Part shown: in pieces, positions 1 to 7,768 of the stretch | Layout of the letters: each line of letters begins with the position of its first letter | Position numbering within the stretch: the stretch's first letter is position 1 | Origin: Lysobacter sp. Root916 | Lineage (GTDB): Bacteria > Pseudomonadota > Gammaproteobacteria > Xanthomonadales > Xanthomonadaceae | Direction of reading: 5' to 3' | Length of the DNA: 64,000 nucleotides | NCBI RefSeq assembly: GCF_001429785.1 | Contig: NZ_LMJF01000014.1 | Span: forward strand, 352,529-416,528 | Program-made: the position numbers and the translations under genes | The notes under the pieces: model-generated | The model's input: only the letters and a program-made list of their open reading frames with translations | What the model was told of the DNA's origin: nothing | The model's database searches: none

Positions 1-2
1 CC

Positions 3-1217
3 GTGCAGGCGCAGCGCGGCAGCTGGCTGGGTACGGTGTCGCTGCTGCAGCCGCTGCGCCTATGGCTGCTGGCGGCGCTGGCGGTGGCGCTGGCGGCCAC
101 GATCCTGGCGTTCCTGGCCTTCGGTCAGTACACGCGCCGCGCCACCGTCGGCGGCGAACTGGTGCCGGACCTGGGCCTGTCCACGGTGCTGGCGCCGGCC
201 GATGGCGTGCTGGCGCGCTCGTTCCCGCAGGAGGGCGAACGCGTGACGGCGGGCAGCGCGCTGGCGCTGGTGCAGATTCCGCGCATCACCGCCGCGGGCG
301 CCGACCTGCACACCGCCGCGGGCGTCGGGATCGAGCGGCGCTTGGACGGATTGCGGCGCCTGGACACCGCGCAGGACGAGCAGATGCAGGCCCAGCGCGA
401 CGGCCTGCTGCGGCAGATCCAGGCCTTGCGCCAGGAGCAGGCGCAAACCCGCGCCGAATTGGCCACGCGTACCGAGCAGGTGCGCATCGGCCGCGATACC
501 GTCGGCCGTTACCGTTCGGTGGTGGAGCAGCGCTACGCCAGCGAGCTGCAACTCAGGCAGCAGGAGCAGGCGCTGCTGGAACTGGTCGGCCAGCAGCAGG
601 CGATGCAGCGCCAGGCCAGCCAGTCGCAGCGCGCACTCGCGCAACTGCAGCAAAGCCTGCTGGAACTGCCGGCGCAGCGCGCGCAGCAGCGCGCCGAGCA
701 CCAGCAGCTTCTGGCGCAACTGCAACACGAACGCCTGCTGCAGGACGCCAGCGGCGAGCTGATGATCAAGGCGCCGGTGCCGGGTCTGGTCGCCAGCCGC
801 CTGGTCGAACCCGGGCAGGCCGTGAAGGCCGGCCAGCCGCTGTTGAGCCTGCTACCCAGCGGCTCCGAACTGCAGGCGCAGCTGTGGGTGCCCAGTTCCG
901 CCATCGGCTTCGTCGCGCCCGGCGATCGCGTGCTGTTGCGCTACCGCGCGTTCCCGTACCAGAAGTTCGGTCAGCACCGCGGCCGAGTGCTGCGGGTCTC
1001 GCGCAGCGCGGTCGCGGCCGGGGCGGACGCGGCGCAGGGCGAGAACGCCTACCGCGTGGTCGTGGCCCTGGAGCGGCAATCGATCCTGGCCTACGGCCGG
1101 GCGGAAGCGCTGCGTCCGGGCATGCGCCTGGACGCGGACATCCTGGGCGAGCGCCGCCGCTTGTACGAGTGGCTGCTGGAACCGCTGTATTCGGTGCGCG
1201 GCCGCATCGGCGCATGA
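3..1217 (+). CDS. HlyD/CvaA-family secretion adaptor, 5' end cut by window edge
   Basis: Periplasmic adaptor (membrane fusion protein) of a type I-like export system, which links an inner-membrane ABC exporter to an outer-membrane channel. One N-terminal transmembrane segment lies at about residues 20-42. It is followed by a first lipoyl half (about 59-90), a long Gln/Arg/Leu-rich coiled coil (about 108-245), a second lipoyl half (about 253-290) and a beta-barrel region. The readable frame opens with GTG at the window edge. CvaA-type relatives usually carry several more residues before the AQRxxWLG stretch, so the true start is probably just outside the window. Two double-glycine leader peptides follow directly, so the missing upstream gene is expected to be a peptidase-containing ABC transporter; that is inference. 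Family assignment is confident, substrate is not. Confidence 0.9.
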   Translation: MQAQRGSWLGTVSLLQPLRLWLLAALAVALAATILAFLAFGQYTRRATVGGELVPDLGLSTVLAPADGVLARSFPQEGERVTAGSALALVQIPRITAAGADLHTAAGVGIERRLDGLRRLDTAQDEQMQAQRDGLLRQIQALRQEQAQTRAELATRTEQVRIGRDTVGRYRSVVEQRYASELQLRQQEQALLELVGQQQAMQRQASQSQRALAQLQQSLLELPAQRAQQRAEHQQLLAQLQHERLLQDASGELMIKAPVPGLVASRLVEPGQAVKAGQPLLSLLPSGSELQAQLWVPSSAIGFVAPGDRVLLRYRAFPYQKFGQHRGRVLRVSRSAVAAGADAAQGENAYRVVVALERQSILAYGRAEALRPGMRLDADILGERRRLYEWLLEPLYSVRGRIGA

Positions 1218-1363
1218 GCGCGCAGGCGCCGTGTCGGGTTTTGCCTCGCCGCTACGAACTGAATAACGGCCGATGTCGCCGGCGCGGTCAGCGCCGCGCT
1301 CGCGAACCCGGCCGCGTCGCGCAAGGTTGCGCGGCCGCTACCACTCAACGAAGGAATACACCG

Positions 1364-1531
1364 ATGAAGTCCATCGACACGCAGGACCTGCGCCGCATCG
1401 CCGGCGGCCAGGGCATCGACACCACCATCGTCAAGCCCAAGCCGCCGGTCGACACCACCCGTCCGCCGCCGCTGCCCAATCCGATCCCCGTGCCCCCCGG
1501 CCCGGACAAGGAAACCGAAATCTTGAAGTAA
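1364..1531 (+). CDS. Proline-rich double-glycine leader peptide 1 (putative exported peptide)
   Basis: A 55-residue peptide with a leader of the form MKSIDxxxLRRIAGG, matching the double-glycine leaders cleaved by the C39 peptidase domain of peptide ABC exporters. Cleavage after Gly15 would release a 40-residue product with 12 prolines, no cysteine, and the motif PDKETE near its C-terminus. The start was chosen because an AAGGA ribosome-binding site sits 9 bases upstream of the ATG and the leader begins exactly there. It lies about 145 bases after the HlyD adaptor on the same strand, and a second peptide of the same design follows. No maturation enzyme is visible. It could be a bacteriocin, a signal or a host-active peptide; the function is unknown. 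Confidence 0.72.
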   Translation: MKSIDTQDLRRIAGGQGIDTTIVKPKPPVDTTRPPPLPNPIPVPPGPDKETEILK

Positions 1532-1635
1532 ACCGCGGCGGTATCGCCCCGGATCCGCGCCGCACGTCCTCCGGGCGTGCGGCGCGCACGCAGCGCTTCG
1601 CGCGAGCTGCCATCGCATCGCACAAAGGACCGATC

Positions 1636-1836
1636 ATGAAAACGCTGGACCCGCACAGCCTGCCTCTGGTCGCAGGCGGCAACCGCTACGACAACACCAA
1701 GGAGGTGCTGGCCACGATGAAGCCGGCCTCGATGCTGTACCCGGCCCCGGTGAATCCGCCGCCGCCGCTGGAACACCCGCCCGTGCTCACGCCGCACGAC
1801 GATCCGGACCAAGAGACCGAGCGGCCGCCGCAGTAG
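1636..1836 (+). CDS. Proline-rich double-glycine leader peptide 2 (putative exported peptide)
   Basis: A 66-residue paralogue-like partner of the preceding peptide. The leader MKTLDxxxLPLVAGG ends in Gly-Gly at residues 14-15; the predicted product is 51 residues with 13 prolines and no cysteine. It has a run of four prolines and a PDQETE motif near the C-terminus that mirrors PDKETE in peptide 1. An AAAGGA ribosome-binding site precedes the ATG. The gap of about 100 bases from peptide 1 suggests one transcript or a tandem duplication. Nothing on this strand follows for several kilobases, so the peptides end the cluster. The exported-peptide role is inferred from the leader and the HlyD neighbour. 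Confidence 0.72.
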   Translation: MKTLDPHSLPLVAGGNRYDNTKEVLATMKPASMLYPAPVNPPPPLEHPPVLTPHDDPDQETERPPQ

Positions 1837-1920
1837 GCGCGGTTGCGGCCTGGCGATGGCGTGGCCACCGATACGCGCTGTGCGCGTACCGTCGGAATCA
1901 ATGGGCCGGGTCGGCCCGTG

Positions 1921-2493
1921 TCAGCCGCGCGTCCCGCGCGTGGTCGGCCGCTCGAGCCGTTCGAACTGGATCTGCGCGCTGTCGAGCGCGCGGATCTCGA
2001 CGCCGAAGCTGACGATGTCCGACAGGGTGACGTTGTGATGCTCGCGGATGCGCGCGGCGGTGAGGTGCGGCTTGTCGTGGGTGGTGTGGGCGTCGGCGGC
2101 CAGGGTCACCGGATAGCCCAGCGCGGCGGCGCGGCGGGTGGTGGTGTCGACGCAGAAATCGCTGGCGTAGCCGCCGATCACCAGGTGGTCGACGTCCAGC
2201 GACTGCAGCAGGCTTTCCAGCGAGGTGCGCAGGAAGGCGTCGGGCGAGGTCTTGCCGACGATCAGGTCGTCGTCGTGGACGTCGAGCTGGGCCTGGAACG
2301 CCCAGCCGGGCGCGCCCGGTTCCAGCAGGGTGCCGATGCGTTCGTGACGTATGAAGATCACCGGCGTGCCGGCGTCGCGCGCCCGCGCGATCAGCGCGTT
2401 CAGGCGCGCGATCACGGCGTCGGCGTCGTCCGGGCGCGGTTCGCCGTCGAACAGGCCGCTTTGCACGTCGATCACCAGCAGGGCGCAGGTCAT
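1921..2493 (-). CDS. Isochorismatase-family cysteine hydrolase
   Basis: A cytoplasmic hydrolase of 190 residues in the isochorismatase-like superfamily, which acts on small amides or enol ethers through an Asp-Lys-Cys triad. The first strand reads LLVIDVQ, with the expected Asp. The nucleophile region reads GYASDFCVDTT, with the Cys in the family position. The start was set at the ATG giving MTCALLVIDVQ, because the frame upstream of it has no family similarity and overlaps the neighbouring secreted-protein gene. Its substrate cannot be told from sequence. It faces the peptide genes tail to tail and is not obviously part of that cluster. Confidence 0.85.
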   Translation of the reverse strand: MTCALLVIDVQSGLFDGEPRPDDADAVIARLNALIARARDAGTPVIFIRHERIGTLLEPGAPGWAFQAQLDVHDDDLIVGKTSPDAFLRTSLESLLQSLDVDHLVIGGYASDFCVDTTTRRAAALGYPVTLAADAHTTHDKPHLTAARIREHHNVTLSDIVSFGVEIRALDSAQIQFERLERPTTRGTRG

Positions 2494-2513
2494 GGCCGAT
2501 TCGCTCGCCGCGC

Positions 2514-2885
2514 TCAGGGCGAGCGCCAGGTGCCGCCCGCGCTTTCGCAGCTGCGCTGGGTGACCACCAGCGTCTGCGCGTTGCGGCCGTAGTAGTAGGT
2601 GCGCACCTTGCGCCCCATCGGGTTCTCGCAGATGCCCTGCGGGTCGGCCGGGCAGGCGCCGCTGACGGTGGCGGTGGCGTTGCCGCCGACCGACTTGATC
2701 GAGGCGGCGTTGGATTCGCACTGCATCTTGTAGGCGCCGTCCGGGCTGGCCGCGTCGACTTCGCTGCAGTCGGTGAAGGACATGCCGGACAGCTGGCCCT
2801 GGATCAGGCAGGCGCCCTTGGCGGCGACGAGCGGGCTGGCGAGCAGCAGGGCGCTCAGCACCAGGGCACGGGAAACGAAGCGCAT
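2514..2885 (-). CDS. Secreted protein with six cysteines, family not recognised
   Basis: A 123-residue protein with a clear signal peptide (about residues 1-22, ending near VAAKG). The mature part holds six cysteines, which would allow three disulfides in the periplasm or outside the cell. I do not recognise a family. The C-terminal part contains a KVRTYYYGRN stretch and ends TWRSP. It lies just upstream of the isochorismatase-like gene on the same strand (20 bases apart), so the two may be co-transcribed, but no functional link is evident. Confidence 0.7.
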   Translation of the reverse strand: MRFVSRALVLSALLLASPLVAAKGACLIQGQLSGMSFTDCSEVDAASPDGAYKMQCESNAASIKSVGGNATATVSGACPADPQGICENPMGRKVRTYYYGRNAQTLVVTQRSCESAGGTWRSP

Positions 2886-2966
2886 CGGGCGGATCCTTGT
2901 GGCCGCAAGGGCTGCGGTCGATGCGCCACTCTAGCCTGCCGCCGCGACCGGGTTAAGCCGGGGTCT

Positions 2967-3731
2967 TCACGGTTCGCGCCGCGGCGGAAATCGCAGGACC
3001 ACGCCCTGCTCCGGATCGGGGCGGTTCCACAGCACCGGCACCTCGCGCGGGCTGGGCGGTTCCAGTTCGTCGTTGGCCGGCACCATGCTGTCTTCCTCGT
3101 CCTCCCAGCTGTAGCGCTTGCGCGGCGGCAAGGGGTCGCTGCGGCGGAACAGGAAGGCCGCGATCACGCCCGCGACCGCGCCGCCCAGGTGGGCCTGCCA
3201 GGAAATGCCGGGTTCGCGCGGCAGGATGGTCAGCAGCATGCCGCCGTAGAACATGAAGGCGATCATGGCCGCGGCGATCGAAGGCCGGTCGCGACGCAGC
3301 AGGCCCAGCACGAACACCAGGAACATCAGGCCGTGGGTCAGGCCGCTGGCGCCGAGGTGATGGCTGCCGGCGCTGCCCAGCAGCCAGGCGCCCAGGCCCG
3401 AGCCCAGCCAGATCAGCGGCAGGGCGCGCAGGGTCGCGCGCGGGTAGACCCCGCCGGCCAGCAGGCCCAGCATCAGCAGCGAGATCGCATTGGTGGCCAG
3501 GTGCTCGATCGAACCGTGCAGCAGCGGCGCGGTCAGCAGGCCCAGCAGGCCCTCCAGCGACCAGGGCTGGACCGACCAGGCGCCGACGTCGAACTGGCCC
3601 TGTGCGCTGTAGACGGCCGCCAGTACCAGCACGAAGGCCAGGCTGGCGTTGAGGGCGCGCACGAAACGGCCGCGGTCGGCCGCGCGCTGGGCGGGGGTGT
3701 CGGGCGGGGCATCGGGAGTGGGCAGGTGCAT
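2967..3731 (-). CDS. Rhomboid-family intramembrane serine protease
   Basis: An inner-membrane protease of 254 residues that would cleave transmembrane substrates with a Ser-His dyad. The catalytic serine is in GASG (Ser129). The partner histidine is in AHLGGA (His181), on the last helix. HGSIEHLATN at 72-81 supplies the conserved His and Asn of TM2. About six hydrophobic helices span residues 28-196, followed by an acidic, proline-rich cytoplasmic tail (about 200-254). The start was placed at the ATG giving MHLPTPDAPP, where the rhomboid-like protein begins. The rlmI gene diverges from it. The substrate is unknown. Confidence 0.9.
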   Translation of the reverse strand: MHLPTPDAPPDTPAQRAADRGRFVRALNASLAFVLVLAAVYSAQGQFDVGAWSVQPWSLEGLLGLLTAPLLHGSIEHLATNAISLLMLGLLAGGVYPRATLRALPLIWLGSGLGAWLLGSAGSHHLGASGLTHGLMFLVFVLGLLRRDRPSIAAAMIAFMFYGGMLLTILPREPGISWQAHLGGAVAGVIAAFLFRRSDPLPPRKRYSWEDEEDSMVPANDELEPPSPREVPVLWNRPDPEQGVVLRFPPRREP

Positions 3732-3869
3732 GTTTGCGAGATTGGCACCGCCGGGCGCGAATACAAGCCGGGCGAGGCGGGCCAGTTTGTCCCGCCGATG
3801 GGACGCGCGGGCCGGCGCGCGCCGCAGCCAAACCCCCGGAGCCGCGTCCAACCCGCGTAAAATGCGGCG

Positions 3870-5039
3870 ATGAACAACGATCTGCCTACCGTACGCCTCA
3901 AGAACGCCTGGAAATCCACCCATCCCTGGATCTTCCAGCGCCTGGTCGACAAGCCCGCCCAGCGCCCCAAACCCGGCTCCATCGTCGACGTCGTCGGCGT
4001 CGACGGCGTGTGGATCGGCCGCGGGTTCTACAACGGCCATTCGCGCATCGCCCTGCGCATGCTCGACAACGACCCCGACGCGACCATCGACGCCGACTGG
4101 TTCGCGCGCAAGATCGCCGCCGCGGTCTCGCTGCGCCGCGACGTGCTGCGCCTGGACGAGGTCAGCGACGCCTGGCGCGTGGTCCACAGCGAAGGCGACG
4201 GCCTCAGCGGCCTGGTCGTCGATCGCTACGGCGATCTGCTGGTGGTCGAATACTTCAGCGCCGGCGCCTTCCGTTACCGCGAATGGATCTACGACGCCCT
4301 GCGCGCGCAGTTCCCGGGCTGCCGCTTCTACGCCTTCGCCGACGAGCACGTGCAAAAGCAGGAAAGCTTCGACTTCCGCGGCACCGAGGCGGTGCCGCCG
4401 GCCACGATTACCGAATACGGCATCCGTTTCCGCGCCGACCCGGCCGGCGCGCACAAGACCGGTTTCTTCGCCGACCAGCGCGAGAACCGCGAGTGGCTGT
4501 CGCGTCAGGTCGCCGGCAAGCGCGTGCTCGACCTGTGCTGCAACACCGGCGGTTTCGGCGTTTACGCCAAGGCGCGCGGCGCCGAGGAAGTGATCGGCGT
4601 GGACATCGACGCCGACGTGATCAACATCGCCAAGGCCAACGCCAAGCTCAACAACGCCCACGTCAAGTTCGTCCAGGCCGACATCTTCCCCTACCTGCGC
4701 GACATGGGTAACGCGGGCGAGCGCTTCGACGTGGTGATCCTGGACCCGGCCAAGATGACCCGCGACCGCGAGCAGGTGATCCCGGCGCTGAAGAAGTACC
4801 TGGACATGAACAAGCTGGCCCTGGGCGTGGTCAAACCCGGCGGCCTGTTCGCGACCTTCTCCTGCACCGGCCTGGTCAGCGAGGAGCAGTTCCTCGACAT
4901 GATCCGCCGCGCGGCGTTCTACGCCGGCCGCACCGTGCAGGTGCTGAAAGTCTCCGGCGCCGGCGCCGACCACCCCTGGCTGGCCCAGGTGCCCGAGTCG
5001 CGCTACCTCAAGGCGGTGTTCTGCCGCGTCCTGGACTGA
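3870..5039 (+). CDS. rlmI: 23S rRNA (cytosine-5) methyltransferase RlmI-like
   Basis: A SAM-dependent RNA m5C methyltransferase of 389 residues. The N-terminal 70 residues form the PUA domain typical of RlmI. A linker domain precedes the Rossmann methyltransferase fold, whose SAM-binding motif VLDLCCNTGGFG lies at 219-230 and acidic motif GVDID at 243-247. DPAK at 292-295 and the catalytic-type Cys in FSCTG (Cys332) fit the family, in which the Cys attacks C6 of cytosine. By homology the target is C1962 of 23S rRNA. It is transcribed alone and divergently from the rhomboid gene, and is followed by a repeat-filled gap. Confidence 0.92.
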   Translation: MNNDLPTVRLKNAWKSTHPWIFQRLVDKPAQRPKPGSIVDVVGVDGVWIGRGFYNGHSRIALRMLDNDPDATIDADWFARKIAAAVSLRRDVLRLDEVSDAWRVVHSEGDGLSGLVVDRYGDLLVVEYFSAGAFRYREWIYDALRAQFPGCRFYAFADEHVQKQESFDFRGTEAVPPATITEYGIRFRADPAGAHKTGFFADQRENREWLSRQVAGKRVLDLCCNTGGFGVYAKARGAEEVIGVDIDADVINIAKANAKLNNAHVKFVQADIFPYLRDMGNAGERFDVVILDPAKMTRDREQVIPALKKYLDMNKLALGVVKPGGLFATFSCTGLVSEEQFLDMIRRAAFYAGRTVQVLKVSGAGADHPWLAQVPESRYLKAVFCRVLD

Positions 5040-5089
5040 CCGACCGCGCCGCGCCTGCTGCTACCGGCAGGGGTGGCGCAGCCCTCGCG

Positions 5090-5280
5090 CCCTGTTGGAG
5101 CGGCGAAAGCCGCGACCGCGAAAACCGCACGACGACTACCACTCGCCCGCCCCCTGTAGGAGCGGCGTGAGCCGCGACTACGAAAACCGCACGACGACGA
5201 TCTCTCGCTTCCGCTTTCGTAAGAGCGACCGCGGCCCTCGCTTCCTGTGGGAGCGGCGTGAGCCGCGATCGCCCGACGCG
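5090..5280 (+). repeat. Three scattered REP-like units (GAGCGGCGTGAGCCGCGA)
   Basis: Three copies of a short palindromic unit, GAGCGGCG(T/A)(G/A)A(G)CCGCGA, occur near 5097, 5159 and 5250. Each has complementary GCGGC/GCCGC arms that could fold as a hairpin. Two are followed by related sequence (AAAACCGCACGACGAC). They lie just downstream of rlmI and may stabilise or end its transcript. No gene is visible between 5040 and 5574. Confidence 0.75.
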
Positions 5281-5324
5281 GTGCACGCGCGATGGTGAGA
5301 GCCGCGGCCGCGCGCCTTGTCGCG

Positions 5325-5558
5325 ATCGCGGCTCACGCCGCTCCCACAGAAAGCATCACCGGCATCGCGGCTCACGCCGCTCCCACAGAAGGCACCACGG
5401 GCATCGCGGTTCACGCCGCTCCCACAGAAGGCACCACGGGCATCGCGGCTCACGCTGCTCCCACAGAAGGCATCACGGGCATCGCGGCTCACGCTGCTCC
5501 CTCAGAAAGCATCACGGGCATCGCGGCTCGCGCCGCTCCCACAGCAAGCGCCGCAGGC
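5325..5558 (-). repeat. 39-bp tandem array of REP-like units, six copies
   Basis: Six units begin at 5325, 5364, 5403, 5442, 5481 and 5520, exactly 39 bases apart. Each begins ATCGCGGCTCACGCCGCTCC, with only a few substitutions, followed by CACAGAAxGCA. The conserved core is the same REP-like palindrome seen singly at 5090-5280, in the opposite orientation. Because 39 is a multiple of three, the array gives open frames with a 13-residue repeat on both strands, which are not genes. Confidence 0.9.
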
Positions 5559-5574
5559 GCGGCCGCGCGCGCCG

Positions 5575-5907
5575 CTAGGTCGCCAGCGCGTAACTCGCCA
5601 CCGCCACCGCCAGCGATACGCCCGCCACCGCCAACGACACCAAACTCAAACGCCGCGCGCGGCGCAGGCGCTGCTCCAGCGTCATCGACGCTTCCTGCAG
5701 CGTGGCCAGGGTCTTCTGCATCTCCGCGGCCAGCACCTTGATCGACTCGGCGTTCTGCGCGGCCACGTCCTGCAGCTCGGTGATCTGCACCGCGACCACA
5801 TCGGAAACAGCGGCGTTGGTCTGCTGCGGCGCGCGCGTGAAGTAGGGCCGCGCCAGGCGCAGGATTTCGGGGATCAAGGGGGCGGCGACGGTGAACCAAG
5901 CGGCCAT
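5575..5907 (-). CDS. Small membrane-anchored coiled-coil protein, unknown
   Basis: A 110-residue protein not assigned to a family. Residues about 30-80 (TNAAVSDVV...TLEQRL) form an Ala/Glu/Gln-rich heptad-like region consistent with a coiled coil. A short arginine-rich patch (RRARR) leads into a C-terminal hydrophobic segment (about 88-108, LVSLAVAGVSLAVAVASYAL) that should be a tail anchor in the inner membrane. The N-terminus is weakly amphipathic. Its stop codon abuts the 39-bp array. Transcription direction is the same as the next gene, 115 bases upstream. Confidence 0.6.
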   Translation of the reverse strand: MAAWFTVAAPLIPEILRLARPYFTRAPQQTNAAVSDVVAVQITELQDVAAQNAESIKVLAAEMQKTLATLQEASMTLEQRLRRARRLSLVSLAVAGVSLAVAVASYALAT

Positions 5908-6021
5908 GACGACTCCGGGCGGCGAGCGTGGACTGCGCCGCGATTGCTAAGGAAGCCGTCACTGTAACGCCGACGGCCGCAACGCCGTGTGGCGATGCGG
6001 CCGTCGAGCGCGCGCGGGCGC

Positions 6022-6720
6022 TTACTTGCGCGGCGCGACCATGGACTGGTGGTAGTCGATGCCCTGGCCCCAGCCGCCGCCGTGTTCCTGGGCGATCTTC
6101 TGCACCTGCGCGCCGGTGTTGCCGCGCGCCCAATCGCCCTGCCATTCCAGCATCACCGCCATCCAGGTCACCGGCACCGCGCCGGCCTGGATCATGCGCT
6201 GCACCGCCATCTCGTGCGATTCGCGATTGACGTCGCCGCTGGCGTCGACTACCACGTACACCTCGTAGCCGTCCTTGAGCGCCGACAGCACCGGCAGGGT
6301 CACGCAGCTGTCGGTCCACAAGCCGCTGACCAGCAGCTTCTTGCGCCCCGTGGCCGCGATCGCCGCACGCAGGCGCGGTTCCTGCCAGGCGTCGATCGAG
6401 GTGCGATCGAACGGCGTCAGTTCCGGACGCGCGTCGGTGAGCTGGCGGAAGAACGGGCCACCGAAACGCTGCGCGCTGATGGTGGCGTAGAAGGTCGGCA
6501 CCTCGAAGGCCTTGGCGGCCTTGCTCAACCCGACCGCGTTGTTGATCAGCTCCAGCACCGGGATCGACTGCACCGAGAACACGAACTGCGGTTGGTAGTC
6601 GACCATCAGCACCGCGCTGTTGTCGCGCGTGAGCGGGTCGCGCAGATCGGCGTGGGCGGGCGCGGCGGCGAACAGGGCGAACATCGAAAGCAGGGCGGTA
6701 CGGACTGGCGAGAGACGCAT
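6022..6720 (-). CDS. Exported isochorismatase-family hydrolase
   Basis: A 232-residue member of the isochorismatase-like hydrolases with an N-terminal signal peptide (residues 1-24, ending APAHA), which is uncommon for this mainly cytoplasmic family. The catalytic set is visible: Asp in LMVDYQPQ, Lys in the KKLLVSG strand and Cys in TDSCVTLPVLSA. The rest resembles the YcaC-like branch of predicted hydrolases. It is 28 bases downstream of a DMT-family transporter gene on the same strand and probably shares its operon. The divergent LysR regulator may control both. The substrate is unknown. Confidence 0.85.
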   Translation of the reverse strand: MRLSPVRTALLSMFALFAAAPAHADLRDPLTRDNSAVLMVDYQPQFVFSVQSIPVLELINNAVGLSKAAKAFEVPTFYATISAQRFGGPFFRQLTDARPELTPFDRTSIDAWQEPRLRAAIAATGRKKLLVSGLWTDSCVTLPVLSALKDGYEVYVVVDASGDVNRESHEMAVQRMIQAGAVPVTWMAVMLEWQGDWARGNTGAQVQKIAQEHGGGWGQGIDYHQSMVAPRK

Positions 6721-6748
6721 GACGGGATTCCGAGTGGAGGGTGGGGAT

Positions 6749-7684
6749 TCAGCGCGCGCCGTTCAGAGCGGGCAGCGCGGCATTGGCGGGGACCGCCGCA
6801 GGGGCGGCGACGACGCGACGGTTGGCCAGCACGACGCCGGCGAACACCAGCGCCAGCGCCGGCACGAAGCTCCAGCCCAGGCGCTCGCCGAACAGCACGG
6901 CGCCCCAGACCACGCCGGTCAGCGCGATCACGTAGCCGATCTGGCTGTAGGCGACGGAGTCGGCGATGCGTTGCAAGGCGGCGGCGGCGACGTTGGCCGA
7001 CAGGGTGACCAGCACCATCGCCAGCAGCAGCGGCCAGGACGCGGCCAACTGCTCGACGCTCGCGCGCTGGCCGCTCACCGCGATCAGCGGCAGCACCGCC
7101 AGCGCCTGCACCAGCATCGTGCCGGCGCTGGACATCGGCGCGCTGAGGCCGGTCGGCCAATGACGGCTGCGGTAGACGTTGCCGATCGCCAGCAGCACCG
7201 GCACGCCCAGGGCCACGGTCAGCGCCAGCGCCTGCTCGGCCTCGACCGCTTTCGCGCGCGGCACCAGCACCAGCAGCACGCCGAGCAGGCCCAGGCCGGT
7301 GCCCAGCATCGCGGTCGGGGACGGCCAGCGGCGTTCGACCAGGGCGTTGAACAGCGAGGTGAACATCGGCGATAGCGTGACCACCACGGTGAAGATGCCG
7401 GCCGGGATGCGCGCCAGCACCCAGTTGCCGAGCAGGGCCGAGCCGGCCACCGCGATCAGGGCGGCGATCAGGTAGAAGCGGCGCGAGGCCGGGTCCAGCG
7501 GCAGGCGTTCGCCGCGCGCGCGCTGCACCGTCAGCAGCACCGCGGCGGCACCCGCGGTCTGGATCAGGGAAACAATCAACGGGCTGAGGCCGCGCCCCAG
7601 CAGCAGCTTGCTGATCACGAAGATGGCGCCGACCAGGCTGCCGGCCAGCAGAGTGAGGACTAGGCGCTTCGTGGTGAGGTTCAT
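6749..7684 (-). CDS. EamA/DMT-family permease
   Basis: An inner-membrane exporter-type protein of 311 residues with about ten hydrophobic segments arranged as two five-helix EamA repeats (roughly residues 5-145 and 155-290). The second half contains TGVVWGAVLFGERLGW, the characteristic end-of-repeat segment of the drug/metabolite transporter superfamily. Substrates of such proteins vary (amino acids, metabolites, drugs) and cannot be named here. It is divergent from a LysR regulator with an 84-base gap, a common arrangement for locally regulated exporters. Confidence 0.88.
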   Translation of the reverse strand: MNLTTKRLVLTLLAGSLVGAIFVISKLLLGRGLSPLIVSLIQTAGAAAVLLTVQRARGERLPLDPASRRFYLIAALIAVAGSALLGNWVLARIPAGIFTVVVTLSPMFTSLFNALVERRWPSPTAMLGTGLGLLGVLLVLVPRAKAVEAEQALALTVALGVPVLLAIGNVYRSRHWPTGLSAPMSSAGTMLVQALAVLPLIAVSGQRASVEQLAASWPLLLAMVLVTLSANVAAAALQRIADSVAYSQIGYVIALTGVVWGAVLFGERLGWSFVPALALVFAGVVLANRRVVAAPAAVPANAALPALNGAR

Positions 7685-7768
7685 GGCGTCGTACCGGTGG
7701 GGACGAGGCCAAGTTACGGATTCCGGGCCTGCGGATAATCGGCCCGGACGTGGTTAAACTGTTTCCCC

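Noticed and set aside
1921..2493. Isochorismatase-like gene as a maturation enzyme for the GG-leader peptides
   Set aside because: It is on the opposite strand, convergent with the peptides, and nothing in its sequence suggests peptide modification.
5325..5558. CRISPR-like array
   Set aside because: The period is regular, but the parts between the conserved cores are nearly identical rather than unique spacers, and there are no cas genes.
5292..5741. Protein with 13-residue repeats read from the 39-bp array
   Set aside because: The frame arises only because 39 is divisible by three; similar frames exist on both strands, and there is no ribosome-binding site or conserved domain.
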